A stretch of DNA of 64,000 nucleotides from Thysanoteuthis rhombus (taxonomy: Eukaryota; Mollusca; Cephalopoda; Oegopsida; Thysanoteuthidae): the NCBI GenBank assembly GCA_963457665.1, contig OY735201.1:32614823-32678822 (forward strand). Direction: 5' to 3'. A program made the translations under genes and the position numbers. A model generated the notes under the pieces. It ran no database searches and was not told the DNA's origin. It was given only the letters and a program-made list of their open reading frames with translations. The first letter of the stretch is position 1. Every line of letters starts with the position of its first letter. Shown piece after piece: positions 25,101 to 34,440 of the stretch.

Positions 25101-27862
25101 GAAATGAAATCATCGCAATATCAAAGAAATTTTTTGTACAACACTATGTAATTATATGTTAATTGATTGAAAATTGAAGAAATTCGATATTTTCGTCATA
25201 TTAAGTCATGATGAAATTCTGTTTTTATTCATGGTAATGTGAGCAATGATGTTGAGGTCCGCCTTATATAGCAAACCATGCTAATATCAATGAACTCCTA
25301 TAGTCAACTAATGGTTATCTCCTAGTTATTAGCAGTGCTTTATACTGATCATTTTATCCTTCAATTTTATAGTAAATATTATGTGAACACTAGATGTATA
25401 TTGAAATTGAAAAATTTATAAAGCTTGGTTTGAATTTCTTCTTTGCTGAAAGATTTTCAAACTTGTCAGTATCAATCTAAATTGCTAACTCCTACTCAAA
25501 CAATGTCTAAAATTTTACATGGACCAACTTGGAAATACTCTAATTTGTTACACCTAAATGTATAAGTTTGTCTCAAAGTATATTCATTCATTAGTCAGGG
25601 CCTGAACTTTATCAAATATCTAAAACTATCAAGATTTTGCAAAAGAAATCCAAAAATACCTGCGCCTCATAAAAAATCTATCTGGTATTCAATATCTAAA
25701 AACGATTTTTCATATCTAAATGCAACAAAAATATCTAAGTTTAGGTATAAAATATGTAAGTTGACAACTCTGGAAGCGAATTTTTTGTGCACATGTGCAA
25801 ATAACATGTCCACTAAATCCCAAAAACATTATACCAGGTTCTGTTAAACCGAGTGTTTACTGTATCCAGTTGAAGAAATTAGAATAATTATTACTGAATT
25901 CATTTTTTTATTTTGAATCCTTCCATACCACATTTTGTTTTTGGAATGATTTTGAATTATTAGTCAGTGTGGCTTTTGGAAGATGAATCTTTTTACACTG
26001 AGAAGTTTTCAGATGCTCCAGAGCAATCATTTGTTAAGGAAACAAAATGGACGGTATTTCAAGGTTAATATTGATGATGTGGCCACATGTTGTAGTCAAT
26101 CCCCCACCACCAATAGTGACTTGAAATAACTTGAATTTTCTTTTTGGTTCAGAAACAATGAAGAAAAGAAGTAAAACATATCCAGAATATTCTTGTACTT
26201 AATTTTTATCAGAGGAAGTATTATAAACCATGACTATTTTTGACCTTCATCTAAATTCATTTGTTGCTTTTTATTCAAATAAGTCTGAGCAGAAGTTGCT
26301 CTAAAAAGCAACTATTAAAATAGGATGAAGGCAAAAAGTAGTCATAAAATTAAAAATAATGATATCTTGAATAGTTTAAGCATTCTAATTTTTCATGGTT
26401 CAACATGAAGAGAAAATAAGTCATTTTGAGGTTGTTCTATAAGTGGAAGAATGTTGTATGTATATGAAACATGAGAATAGACATCAGGTATTATTATGGA
26501 TCAAATTTCTTTTGAATAAAAACTAAAATTGCTAAAATAGAATCATTGATCAGTCTGACTTTGTTGAACTGAACAGGATTTAAAACATTGTTCAAAAGAA
26601 TAAGCCCGTGTTTTATGCAAAAATTAGATCTTCTAATTCTCAATCAATACTTTTATCAACAAACATGACACGGAGAAGGAATATCTGTTTTATTGTTCAT
26701 CAAAATATATATTTGTATGTATTTATTTTCTTGATACCTGAAGTTTATTTTAGATATTCATCTAGTAGATGAATTATATTTATTTCCAGTTGCAAGTTCA
26801 GATAGTTCTTCATTTCAATATTTTTTGATATACCTTATCTAAAGATACAAAGTTTTATGTTCATTTTTTTACCTTGATTAGCTGAAATTGAAATGCGGCA
26901 ACTACAGCAACGCTTAGAAGAAACAGAAAGTCAAATGACCAGAATTCTTCAAGCTATGCAATCAGTTCAGCAGCATGTTAGTGGTGTTGTCGATCGAGCA
27001 TCTGGAAACAACAGTAATATACCTGAGGATGCACAAACTTCAAATGGCAAAACTGGAGAAAATCCGGATGTTTATGGAGAGAAATACCCAGAAACTTCTG
27101 AAAATGAAAACGAAAACAAACACACTGAAAAATATGAAAAAGTATGTTTCTTTCTATATTCTTGAATGTTTTGAGTGATAAATTTTTTGTTTCTCTTTTT
27201 ATTAAAAATTATAATTTTTGCATGGTTTTAATTTTGCTCACTCTAAATCTTTGATTTGCCTTTTTTTCAATGTATGGTCTTTAATTTATAAAATGTTAGA
27301 TTATAAAATTCATCAATACTCAATAAAGCCTGAAAAGATGTTGAAATTCATGCTCCCTATTAAAATACTATACTTATACTTTAAAAAATGTATTTTATAA
27401 AGCCTATGGTTCTTTTTATGTTTCCTATCTTTGTTTTTCCAGAGCAATGTTGTTCCTTCAGATTCTAATCCTGACCTTGAAAGTTATGAAGTTCTGGCAA
27501 CAAACAGCAATGGAAGTGAAGCGAGCAGTGACTATTCCTTACTGAATGAAAATGGAGGCTCCCGCAATTCTCCTGAGGCTGAAACTATTTCATCGGTGAC
27601 AAACACAGGTAGAAAACTTGGTGAAAACCAGTCTGATATAAAAAATTCTGAGCTGTCAGAAAACGGTGATAATTTACTTTGCACTAAGTTCGAAGAAGAC
27701 TATGAGAATGATTTCAACATCAACCAAACAGACTGTGATGAAAAAACACCTCCAGGAACTGATGTCTGTGTAGAAGATATCGGGGCTGAAGAAGAAAATG
27801 ATAGTGTAGATGATAGTGTCATATTGCGAAAACGCAATGTTACAACTTCATCAAAAAATTAG
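6969..27862 (+). CDS. RIC3: RIC3-like acetylcholine receptor chaperone, complete, 6 coding exons
   Basis: Joined exons: 6969-7104, 16035-16108, 16721-16864, 17423-17627, 26882-27141, 27443-27862. All introns are GT-AG, the phases match, and the product is 412 residues. RIC3 proteins sit in the ER membrane and help fold, assemble and export nicotinic acetylcholine and related pentameric receptors. What is visible: a hydrophobic segment at about residues 4-25; a proline/glycine/charged linker; a second membrane segment at about 96-117 inside the family-typical GRGMMGIVLPMYAVGIVLY context; an acidic stretch (FGEDFDPDDDF); then a coiled coil at about 165-219 across the exon 4/5 junction; then a long acidic Ser/Asn-rich tail. 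Length and order fit the family (human protein about 370 residues). ATG 6969 is the only Met start in the first exon; an in-frame upstream GTG is not a credible start. The weak point is the poorly conserved tail after the coiled coil. Confidence 0.88.
7105..9868. other. RIC3 intron 1, first part; nothing recognised
   Basis: About 2.8 kb of AT-rich intron sequence with poly-T runs and a short GT repeat near 7410. Open frames are short and in no consistent frame, and no protein family was recognised. Confidence 0.5.
9870..11080 (-). mobile_element. Possible non-LTR retrotransposon relic (R2/NeSL-like), weak
   Basis: Read on the minus strand, 10900-11060 gives HIRET/CHC and HLMSACKGKNDPESA, reminiscent of N-terminal Cys/His fingers of R2-like elements. 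9870-10250 gives ALQIRHPSSGWLFGMRSG followed by LPACVGCDDMEESITADC, reminiscent of the C-terminal CPxC...EES..H..C block. Both are interrupted by stops and frameshifts, and no reverse transcriptase core was seen between them. The region is less AT-rich than its surroundings. Assignment to a LINE class is a guess. Confidence 0.3.
11925..12326 (-). repeat. 3' LTR of the gypsy element
   Basis: About 400 bp, similar along its length to 13885-14276. Shared stretches include gtgtaaatacttg, ggttagaagcttta, ctcaaactgactggatt and tatctaaaaatagta. The edge at 12326 is well placed by the adjacent polypurine tract; the edge at 11925 is less certain. Confidence 0.8.
12338..13465 (-). pseudogene. Gypsy integrase fragment, frameshifted
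   Basis: In changing frames on the minus strand: MKELSYNYI.WPNLDR, KNSPKCQEHCRNPAK, LHPLEWPN, DYAGYI, VDTHSKWVDIFPN. These match the HHCC finger (CQEH) and the D-containing start of the gypsy integrase core. The last part (12347-12586) is an open but unconserved pol tail. Confidence 0.75.
13466..13884 (-). pseudogene. Gypsy RNase H fragment
   Basis: Minus-strand reading: GVVLNNTINGQEYPITFASA, TKTERNDS, a stop where Gln is expected, then FENEAMAIVFALKKFHNYLW and TLVTDHKPPPGIFSLD, SGTILGTADVLSRLP. This is the C-terminal RT/RNase H region of a gypsy pol, including the conserved D of TDHKP. It continues into a spacer (DSSPVTTSEIR...KDPFF) before integrase. Confidence 0.85.
13885..14276 (-). repeat. 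5' LTR of the gypsy element
   Basis: Partner of 11925-12326, diverged by many substitutions and short indels, so the insertion is old. Its inner edge abuts RNase H coding sequence rather than a primer-binding site, placing one deletion breakpoint near 13884. Confidence 0.8.
14277..16034. other. RIC3 intron 1, last part; nothing firmly recognised
   Basis: Two overlapping frames of up to 118 codons at 14886-15252 are hydrophobic and unconserved by eye, without splice or codon support. No family was recognised. Confidence 0.4.
16035..16108 (+). CDS. RIC3: RIC3 coding exon 2 (linker)
   Basis: A 74-base exon after the acceptor ctttgcag and before the donor gtaagt. Its first two bases complete an Ala codon left open by exon 1. 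It encodes ANMPPPRAAVNMDRGRPGED and five more residues, the proline- and arginine-rich linker between the two membrane segments. It is too short to be found by ORF length alone; phase matching on both sides supports it. Confidence 0.8.
16109..17422. other. RIC3 introns 2 and 3, mostly plain
   Basis: Intron 2 is 16109-16720 and intron 3 is 16865-17422 (the short exon 3 lies between). Poly-T runs at 16125-16137 and 16330-16346. Intron 3 holds AGGTCA ccag AGGTCA at 17019-17034. No RNA gene or other coding seen. Confidence 0.5.
16721..16864 (+). CDS. RIC3: RIC3 coding exon 3 (second membrane segment)
   Basis: 144 bases, phase 0 on both sides, acceptor tatttttcag, donor gtaatc. Encodes PGHHPGLRAASEMRAQQQQ, then GSGRGMMGIVLPMYAVGIVL and YLIYTLVK. 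This glycine-rich lead into a membrane helix is the most recognisable RIC3 signature in the window. Confidence 0.9.
17423..17627 (+). CDS. RIC3: RIC3 coding exon 4 (acidic region and start of coiled coil)
   Basis: 205 bases after acceptor tctcatttctag, donor gtaagt at 17628, ending in phase 1. Encodes residues 119-186: basic VFSKRSEPEPREKDP, the acidic FGEDFDPDDDFRDYL, and the charged helix KKHKQQELEELINKADDRHI that begins the coiled coil. Confidence 0.88.
17628..20142. other. RIC3 intron 4, first part
   Basis: Mostly unassigned AT-rich intron. The segment around 18349-18534 (complement containing gaagaaggcgatagaatgga) has the look of a dispersed-repeat tail, but its family was not recognised. 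Confidence 0.35.
20143..20412 (-). repeat. LTR-like repeat, 3' copy of the intron 4 element
   Basis: Begins tgttacaaggcccc on the + strand and ends near ttctttaaa. Aligns throughout with 24278-24545, with scattered substitutions. Confidence 0.7.
20930..23990. repeat. G-poor, C-rich interior of the intron 4 element
   Basis: Over about 3 kb the + strand is notably poor in G; sampled 60-base rows have about 2-5 G and 15-17 C (for example 22921-22980 and 23461-23520). Short motifs such as aattcctctaa and tcctcaaa recur irregularly, suggesting a degenerate repeat. Open frames here are by-products of the skew. Confidence 0.55.
23500..23770. repeat. Degenerate tandem repeat, spacing roughly 72-106 bp
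   Basis: The block ccaaaattct recurs near 23541 and 23613 and, one base changed, near 23719. Each copy sits among cagtcat, ccttcc and caaacc(t)tcc/tttc motifs. Three imperfect units are visible within the G-poor region. Confidence 0.55.
24278..24545 (-). repeat. LTR-like repeat, 5' copy of the intron 4 element
   Basis: Begins tgtgacaaggcccc on the + strand and ends ttcttcaca. The adjacent caccagt at 24271-24277 gives, on the minus strand, ACTGGTG..., a primer-binding-site-like junction that orients the element. Confidence 0.7.
24546..26881. other. RIC3 intron 4, last part; nothing recognised
   Basis: AT-rich. A cluster of tatctaaa-type words lies around 25610-25750. No coding, RNA gene or transposon end was identified. 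Confidence 0.45.
26882..27141 (+). CDS. RIC3: RIC3 coding exon 5 (coiled coil)
   Basis: 260 bases; the first two bases complete a Thr codon. MRQLQQRLEETESQMTRILQ and the following AMQSVQQHV continue the heptad-like helix begun in exon 4, separated from it by a 9.25 kb intron. The rest is Asn/Glu-rich and likely disordered. Acceptor accttgattag, donor gtatgt, exit phase 0. Confidence 0.85.
27443..27862 (+). CDS. RIC3: RIC3 last coding exon (acidic tail, stop)
   Basis: 139 residues ending in TAG at 27860-27862; acceptor gtttttccag. The sequence is rich in Asn, Ser, Asp and Glu, with no domain visible (DLESYEVLATNSNGSEASSD near the start, VILRKRNVTTSSKN at the end). Such a tail is variable in RIC3 proteins. 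The in-frame join to exon 5 and a following non-coding stretch support it as the terminus, though alternative tails cannot be excluded. Confidence 0.8.
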   Translation, partial: SNVVPSDSNPDLESYEVLATNSNGSEASSDYSLLNENGGSRNSPEAETISSVTNTGRKLGENQSDIKNSELSENGDNLLCTKFEEDYENDFNINQTDCDEKTPPGTDVCVEDIGAEEENDSVDDSVILRKRNVTTSSKN

Positions 27863-30639
27863 GCTCAATGTATGTCTGAAATTCAATTTTAAGAATAAGG
27901 AAATGAAAAGCGAATGTAAATGATTTTAACTAAAAGGAAAATCAATGCTAAAGTAACTTAATGCATGCTGCTGAAATGAAGTATGCCTCGATGAATTTGT
28001 GATATGTTCTGATAGAGAATTGATTTTTTTTTTTTGAATTTTGGCATCAAGAGTGATGCATAAAATTGAAACTAGTCGTTTTTATCAATCTTTTTAAACT
28101 TAAACACAACATTTATAAATGACTTTTACATCACAATAATTTATTCCCCTTTTCTTTTGTGTGTGTGTGTATGCATGCATGAGTGTGTGTGTTTGTATGA
28201 ACATAGAATTTCATCATTTTTATCCCTCAAAATAACTAGTCACAGCATTTTAAAAAAATCTTATAACTCTATGTAGTTTTCTTATAACCATGACTAGTAT
28301 TTTTATTAAAAATAAAATATTTACTATCTTTGATACTAATAATTATTGCATTTTTGTTGGGTATTTCCATTAAGTGTGTTTTAGGCTACTTGAAATACTT
28401 ACAACTTGTTGAGAAATGAAGTTACATTTTGTGATGAAAATCTGTTTCACTCGGATAGTATTTATTGCTTTTTATTTGTATGACATGAGTTAGGTATGGA
28501 GATAATAATCTGCAAAGCTCAACAACCCTATGTTAAAAATGGATTTTAATGAAAATTAAACTCATGTATGTTCCCAATTTAAAAAAATCTAAAAGAGGGT
28601 AGAGTAAAAATATTTGTTTAGAAATTTATTTGTTATTTACAGCCAGTTATTTTAAAAGATTTTGGGTCGAGACGCATAGTGATAATACCATTAAACTTTC
28701 AATCTTCCTACTCACAAAAAAATTATTAAAAATAAATAAGATACAAATTCATCCTCAATCATTGCAGTTCATATAGAAAATATTTTCTGATAGAAATTCA
28801 GTTTTTAAAAAAGATTTTTGCATAATTATTTGGTTTATTTAATTATCTATTCGCAATATGCTTGTAACTCCAATTCCAGGAAATATTTGGTATTATACTG
28901 TAAGTCCATGGCTGCTGAAGTTATTTACCTGTTTTCTCCCCTTACTATGTACTCCAAAATATTTTTTAAACATTAGTTTTACTGGTACTGAACTAGCTTT
29001 AACTTAGAGATGATTGCTTTGATTCACGTTTTTTGTTTTGCTTTATATGTTAAGATACAGTCTCTACGAAAAAATATTTTATTTTCCATTTTTTTAAGAA
29101 AATAAATCTGTTACAAAAAGTCCGATTTTCATTTGTAAAATCGGTGGAAGTTCTATGCAAATCTTTATTCTTGAAACAAATGACTTTTTCTGAAAGATTC
29201 ATTTGGGTATGTTAATATTTTTTTCTCAGTTATTTAAAATTGATGAAAAAGATGAATAATTAAAATAAAATCAATCACATGTTGTAAAAAAATTTTTCAT
29301 TTGTAAAACTCTTAGGATAAGTAATTGTCTTTTCCCTTTTGTTTTTTTAAACCATTTTTTGTTTTTATATTTTGCATTGTATCCTCTTTGCAGATTTTTC
29401 ACCTTATGAAAATTTTGTTAATTTATCTAAAAATGATTTGTTACTGAATTTATTGAAAGAAAACGATTTAACCATTATTTCATATTTTTATATACTAAAT
29501 ATTCTTTTAAATTCATGCAGTTATTGTTTAATTTTATTTTTAGATATCTTTTTTGGTGATTGCTTTCAGTTATAATATCTGTTGATCTCAGTGTAATAAT
29601 TATTACAATTTTTGTGAATCCATCAATGGGATGATTGTTACAAAATAATTATATGTACCAAACTTTTTTTCTTTTCTCTTTGGAAATTAGATAAACATAT
29701 TTGAATGGTTACTGACTTCAAATCTATCGGAATTAAATGAATAATCAAAGAAATGCTTATAACCTAATGCACACTTTCGTTTTACATCTCAAAATACAAT
29801 ATATTCAAACAATCTGTATCTAAAAACCTTCCATTTCCATGCTACATAAATCATTTTAAAGAAATAGCTTTTTATTACTAAAAGAGAAATAAATTGAAAA
29901 TATAAGCATGTCTGTGAAGACTGCTCAGAATAACAAAATTATTGAGTCTTTGATATTCTATAGAAAAATCTACCTTGTAGATGTATAGTTAGCTGTAATG
30001 ATAAAATTACAATGACCATAATAATTAAATGGATTATTTAATATTCATGCTACTGCCAGGGAAATTGGCAGCTTGCCTTTAACTTCGAATGTATTGCAAT
30101 ACTATCAATGCAATAATAGAGATCAAAGCAGCTGCCAACCTTGAAACAAACAGTAATTGATGAAAGCCAAGTTCAAGGCTTCTATCAACCAAAACATCTC
30201 AATTCCTTATTCATAGAGCTCACTCTGCATTTATTCTAGGGATCCATCTGGCAAATCTCATAAATGTTTTTTAAAGTAGAAGAATGTTCTCTACACAATC
30301 ATTGACTTTTCTTGAAATATACACATTGATAAATAAAAAAAAGTCTGTTGTTTGAATTTGAAAATGATCTTAAAAAGTAAACAAGTTAAATCTATATAAC
30401 TTCTAGTATATTTAACAGGAATTATTACTTTTTTATTATTTCATCAATTCATGTTTATAGAAAAGCCAAAGATATTCAAGTCTATTCTGTTGAATTTCAT
30501 CTTTGGCTGATTGTCATGTCTAATCCTTATATTCAAGATATAAATACTTCCAGAAGACAGTTCTGAAACAGATGCCATCAAAATATCAGCAAAAATCTAT
30601 TAACAAGTTACTATTCATGAAATTTAAACAACATAATTT
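27863..30639. other. RIC3 3' UTR and downstream AT-rich DNA
   Basis: The first several hundred bases are presumably 3' UTR. A GT/GCAT simple repeat lies at 28160-28195. Beyond that only AT-rich sequence with short open frames is seen. Confidence 0.5.
28305..28316 (+). terminator. Candidate RIC3 polyadenylation signal
   Basis: Overlapping ATTAAA and AATAAA about 450 bases past the RIC3 stop codon. A GT-rich tract (28160-28195) lies upstream. Many A/T hexamers occur in this AT-rich DNA, so the true 3' end is not established. Confidence 0.3.
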
Positions 30640-31610
30640 TTTTTTTCAATAAATTATCAAAATGTTTCTTGGTAGAAAGTTTATCCTTAAAAAATAGGGA
30701 AATTCATTGAAGGCTTCATCAATTGAATCTTGATTGGAGAAATCCTCTCTTGGGAGGAAACAGTCTGGAAGCTTGAAAAATGGTAATCTATCGAATAGGA
30801 AAGCTACAATAGGCTTCATCTTCAGTCAATTCAACTTTGCTAATACCATTTTTGAAACATGAGAGTGGATATTATAATGCAGCAAAATGACTTCTCTAAT
30901 CACCAGAGTTCTGTTTGAATTTTGAATGCATTATTCTAAGTTAGTCTTCCATACTTTGAGAAATAATTGTTTTGCCACTTTGAAAGGAGAACAGATGACG
31001 GATCAAACCACTCCTGTTCCACCTAACACTCACAACCAAGATTATCATAATGCAGTTTCACCTTATCTACATCAAGCAGATCTCCTGTTATTGATGAAAC
31101 TGATCAATTTCATACTGTTGAACATATTAACCCAGCCCCTGGCCTTTATTCATCTGAGTTTTTTATTAATTTTTTTCCAATATAATCCATTTACCCTGAT
31201 GTAGATCTCTATGCAATATCATATGATCGCAGAACAAGATACACAGCGATCGACATCTGTTAGAACCTGGTATACAAAGGGCCATCACTAAGGCCTTATC
31301 CCAGAATATTATTATCATTATCTATGAAGTTCTTGCTAATTACAACTCTTGAATGATAGTTTCTAGTGATTCCAGGAAGTTTTGGAGTTATTTGTATGAG
31401 TTTTTTTTTCAAAATCATTATCCTCCATAGCCTTCAAAGTTTTTTCATTGAGTAATGGTTTTGGTTAAACCTCCTCAGGATTTTCTGATCTGTAATCTCT
31501 TCTTACAAACTTTTGAAACCAAAATGTTATTGTTTATTTGCTAACAATATTGTCACCGAATACAAATTTATCCTCACAGCTTCAACTGAACTATGTATTG
31601 GAAATTAGGG
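30640..31610 (-). mobile_element. Broken mariner transposon relic
   Basis: Read on the minus strand from high to low coordinates: VFGDNIVSK / TFWFQKFVRRDYRSENPEE (helix-turn-helix end and WFxKFrsGD.s.ED motif), LNEKTLKAMED, then RCVS..LRSHDIA, then VILLHYNIHSHVSKMVLAKL (catalytic region, with Tyr where HDN is expected) and FSNQDSIDEAFNEF. The order and spacing match a mariner transposase. Stops and frameshifts are frequent. Terminal repeats were not identified. The catalytic Asp of the second motif is lost. Confidence 0.7.
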
Positions 31611-33559
31611 ATTTACTGGCATCTCTTTCTGGAGATGCTTGCATGACACCAAACATGTGTTGCATTGCATGGTGTATAGATAAATATATCTACTCACATC
31701 TTTATATTATACTGTTTGTTTCTTGTGTTAATAGAAATCATAAGAAAATCAGAAGAAAAATGTTGGTGGCAGTTTACTGTCATGTTTTGTTAGTGTTTTT
31801 TGGGGTTTTTTTTTCAATGAATAACTCTTAATATTTATTTGAAAAAATGAAGTCAAATGTGAAATAAAACTTATGTTATTAAATCAATACTGCATTTTGT
31901 TTTACAGAGAAGTAGTTTGTATATACAAAAAAAAAAAAAAAAAAACAACTTCAAAGTGCAATAAACAATCAACACGAAAAAAGAATTTTCATCAATTTTT
32001 TATTTGTCATTTCATTTTCATTTCATTTTCTCTTGGACTAAATCTTGAGTCTCAGTATACTTGCATATTTTTCCTTGTGAAAATAGAAAATATTTTCTGT
32101 TCATTCTTCTAGATCCTGTATGTATTTTTTTTAAACACGGTACGGCTTTGTAATTTGCCATATACACTGCTCAACACTAAAGAGTTTCTTACTCATTCCC
32201 CAAGACCCAATTTAATCTGCTTATAGGTCTATTTTGAGCATACAGCGAATGGAAAGAATTTGGACACTTTCAAAATATTAATTCAATATACTTCTGATGC
32301 TCACATTTACTGTGAATTCAAACAGGTGATGAATTTTATATAAAATTAACAATTACTAAGAAAAAAAAAATACACATTTCCAAACATACAACAATGAATA
32401 AAAACAAAAGTAGCTGCGGAAAAAAGCTTTTTTGATACTATTAGAAAATCACCATAAAAATATAATACTTAGCTAAGGTATGATTTCATCAGAGTCATCA
32501 TTCTCTACTTCTACCTTCTTGAAATAAGGTAATCATAGTTAAAGTGAAGAAGCTTACAACTAAACAAAAAAAAAATCATAATTAAGCAACATAACTAAAG
32601 TTTGAAGTACTGTGTCATTGCCAAGATGTTAAATATCCCTGTCAGTAACATTGTGATACTAAGATTATGCAAGATTTTACAAGTACACAAGTATTATATA
32701 AGAAATATAAGCCTGGATCCACTGGGCACATAACAGTTTGGTTATTGAAATGTGTACTTTTGGTTTGAGACCCAAGAAACAAAATGAAGGTAGCTATCAG
32801 AAATATTAGCCAAGAAAGGCTAAAAAGCGGAAATGGAATGATATTCTGCACTGAAATTATTACACTGACAGAACACAGGCTTCTTGTCAGTACGAAAGCC
32901 CTTATCAGAATCCTGACGACGTGTTGTTATGTTGATTTTGAGACAATCCAGAGAAAGGGAAATCTTGTTTGGTAAACAAGATGTCAAGAACCAGGTGTAC
33001 CCAGAAATAGTTGTTAGAGAAGGTGTCAGTAAAGTTAAATATCCATCAGACTCAACCTTAGAATTGAGGGTTACCCATAAAAAGCTGATTTTTGTATCTA
33101 AAAGCAACTGTGTGCTGAATCATTAACTCTTTCATTTTGGAGATGGAGAGGCAAAGGCTTATTGTACTTGCAGTAATAGTAAGAGCCAGATGCAAACTTA
33201 TACAAGTCTCTCTGAGGACTTTAAACTAAAGAGTGAGATTGCTCCTATTTTCCAGGCTGAAACCCTCAATACCCTGCAAGGCTTCAAGCAGTGGACTGCA
33301 ACAATCTTCTCCACCTCATGAGAAAGCTATAAACCTGAGCTGAAGCTGATTTTAGAAGTATTGTATCACGTTACCTCCCATATCAAACAGAGGACGATAA
33401 TATCAACATGATCTTTAAATAAATGTATTTAAGTATTTCTGTTTCTAGTTGTCTTGAAATTGTTATTGTGCACCTGCCTTTGGCTCTCATCAAGACTCCG
33501 ATGGCAGTGTCCAGACATTCTCCATCAATCTTTGAACACAACATGGAGGTGATCGAGGC
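31611..33559. other. Intergenic, unassigned
   Basis: Contains an A19 run at 31928-31946 and a region at 32780-33130 with short overlapping frames on both strands. No family was recognised. It may include the 5' part of the Tc1 copy. Confidence 0.4.
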
Positions 33560-34440
33560 TTGGCACAGATTGAATAATTGAGATTGAGGAAAGAGAAATT
33601 ACACGACTGAATTGATTATTCTGAAATGGAAAATGTTTGGCACCACTAAAAACCTCCTAACTGGCACTCCACAGAAAATTTTTCTACAAGCAACTTGATA
33701 AATGCTAAGAATAGTCAAAGCGAATCCAATGATAACTTGAAAGGAGATCCAAGATGATTTTAGAGTAGTTGGCACATCGGTTACTAAAAGAACTATTGGT
33801 AATGCACTACACAGAAATAGCTTAAAATCCCCTACAGCATGGAAAACATCTTTGTTGCAAAAAAGGCACCAAAATTCAATGGTGAAGTTCACTAGTGACC
33901 ATTTAGAGAAGCCTAATTATTTTTGGAAGAATATTCTCTAGTCAGATGAATCGAAATTCAAACTTCTTGGTACCCCCCCCCCAAAAAAAACAGCTAGTCA
34001 TGCATGAAGAAAAGATGGATGGCCCTATGATCCAATAAATACCATCCCCACAGTGAAGCAAGGTTTGAGGCTAATTTCTCTTTTAATGGTACTGAAGTAC
34101 CTTACATGGTTGAAGGAACCATGAATGGAGCAATTCATCATAGTATTTTGAAAGTTAATGTGTTCTCTTCAGTGCAACAGATGTAGCCTGAAGGTTGGAT
34201 CTTTCAACAAGATAACAACCCCAAGCACACAGCTAACATAACTCGCAAATGGTTTGTTCAGAATAATGCAGAGATATTTCAGTGGCCCATCTCCTAACTT
34301 GAAAATTTATGGTGAAGCTTAAAAGATTAAACTAATCAGAAAGTCCCCAGAGACATTTACAATTTGAAGGCTTTTAGCAAGGAAGAGTGGACCAAGATTT
34401 AAAAAGAATGTTGCAGAGAGCTTGAGAAGAGTTTAAAAAA
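33560..34440 (+). mobile_element. Broken Tc1-like transposon relic
   Basis: Fragments in order on the + strand: ILKWKMFGTTKNLLTGTPQK (33613-33673), MITWKEIQDDFRVVGTSVTK, RTIGNALHRNSLKSPTAWKT, LLQKRHQNSMVKFTSDHLEK, YFWKNILWSDESKFKLLG (about 33920-33970), NTIPTVKQG, YMVEGTMNGAIHHSILKVNV, EGWIFQQDNNPKHTANITRK and WFVQNN. These are the DNA-binding and DDE blocks of a Tc1 transposase; both Asp motifs (SDES, QQDN) survive. Stops, frameshifts and a C10-A9 run at 33973-33990 break it. Terminal repeats not found. Confidence 0.85.
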
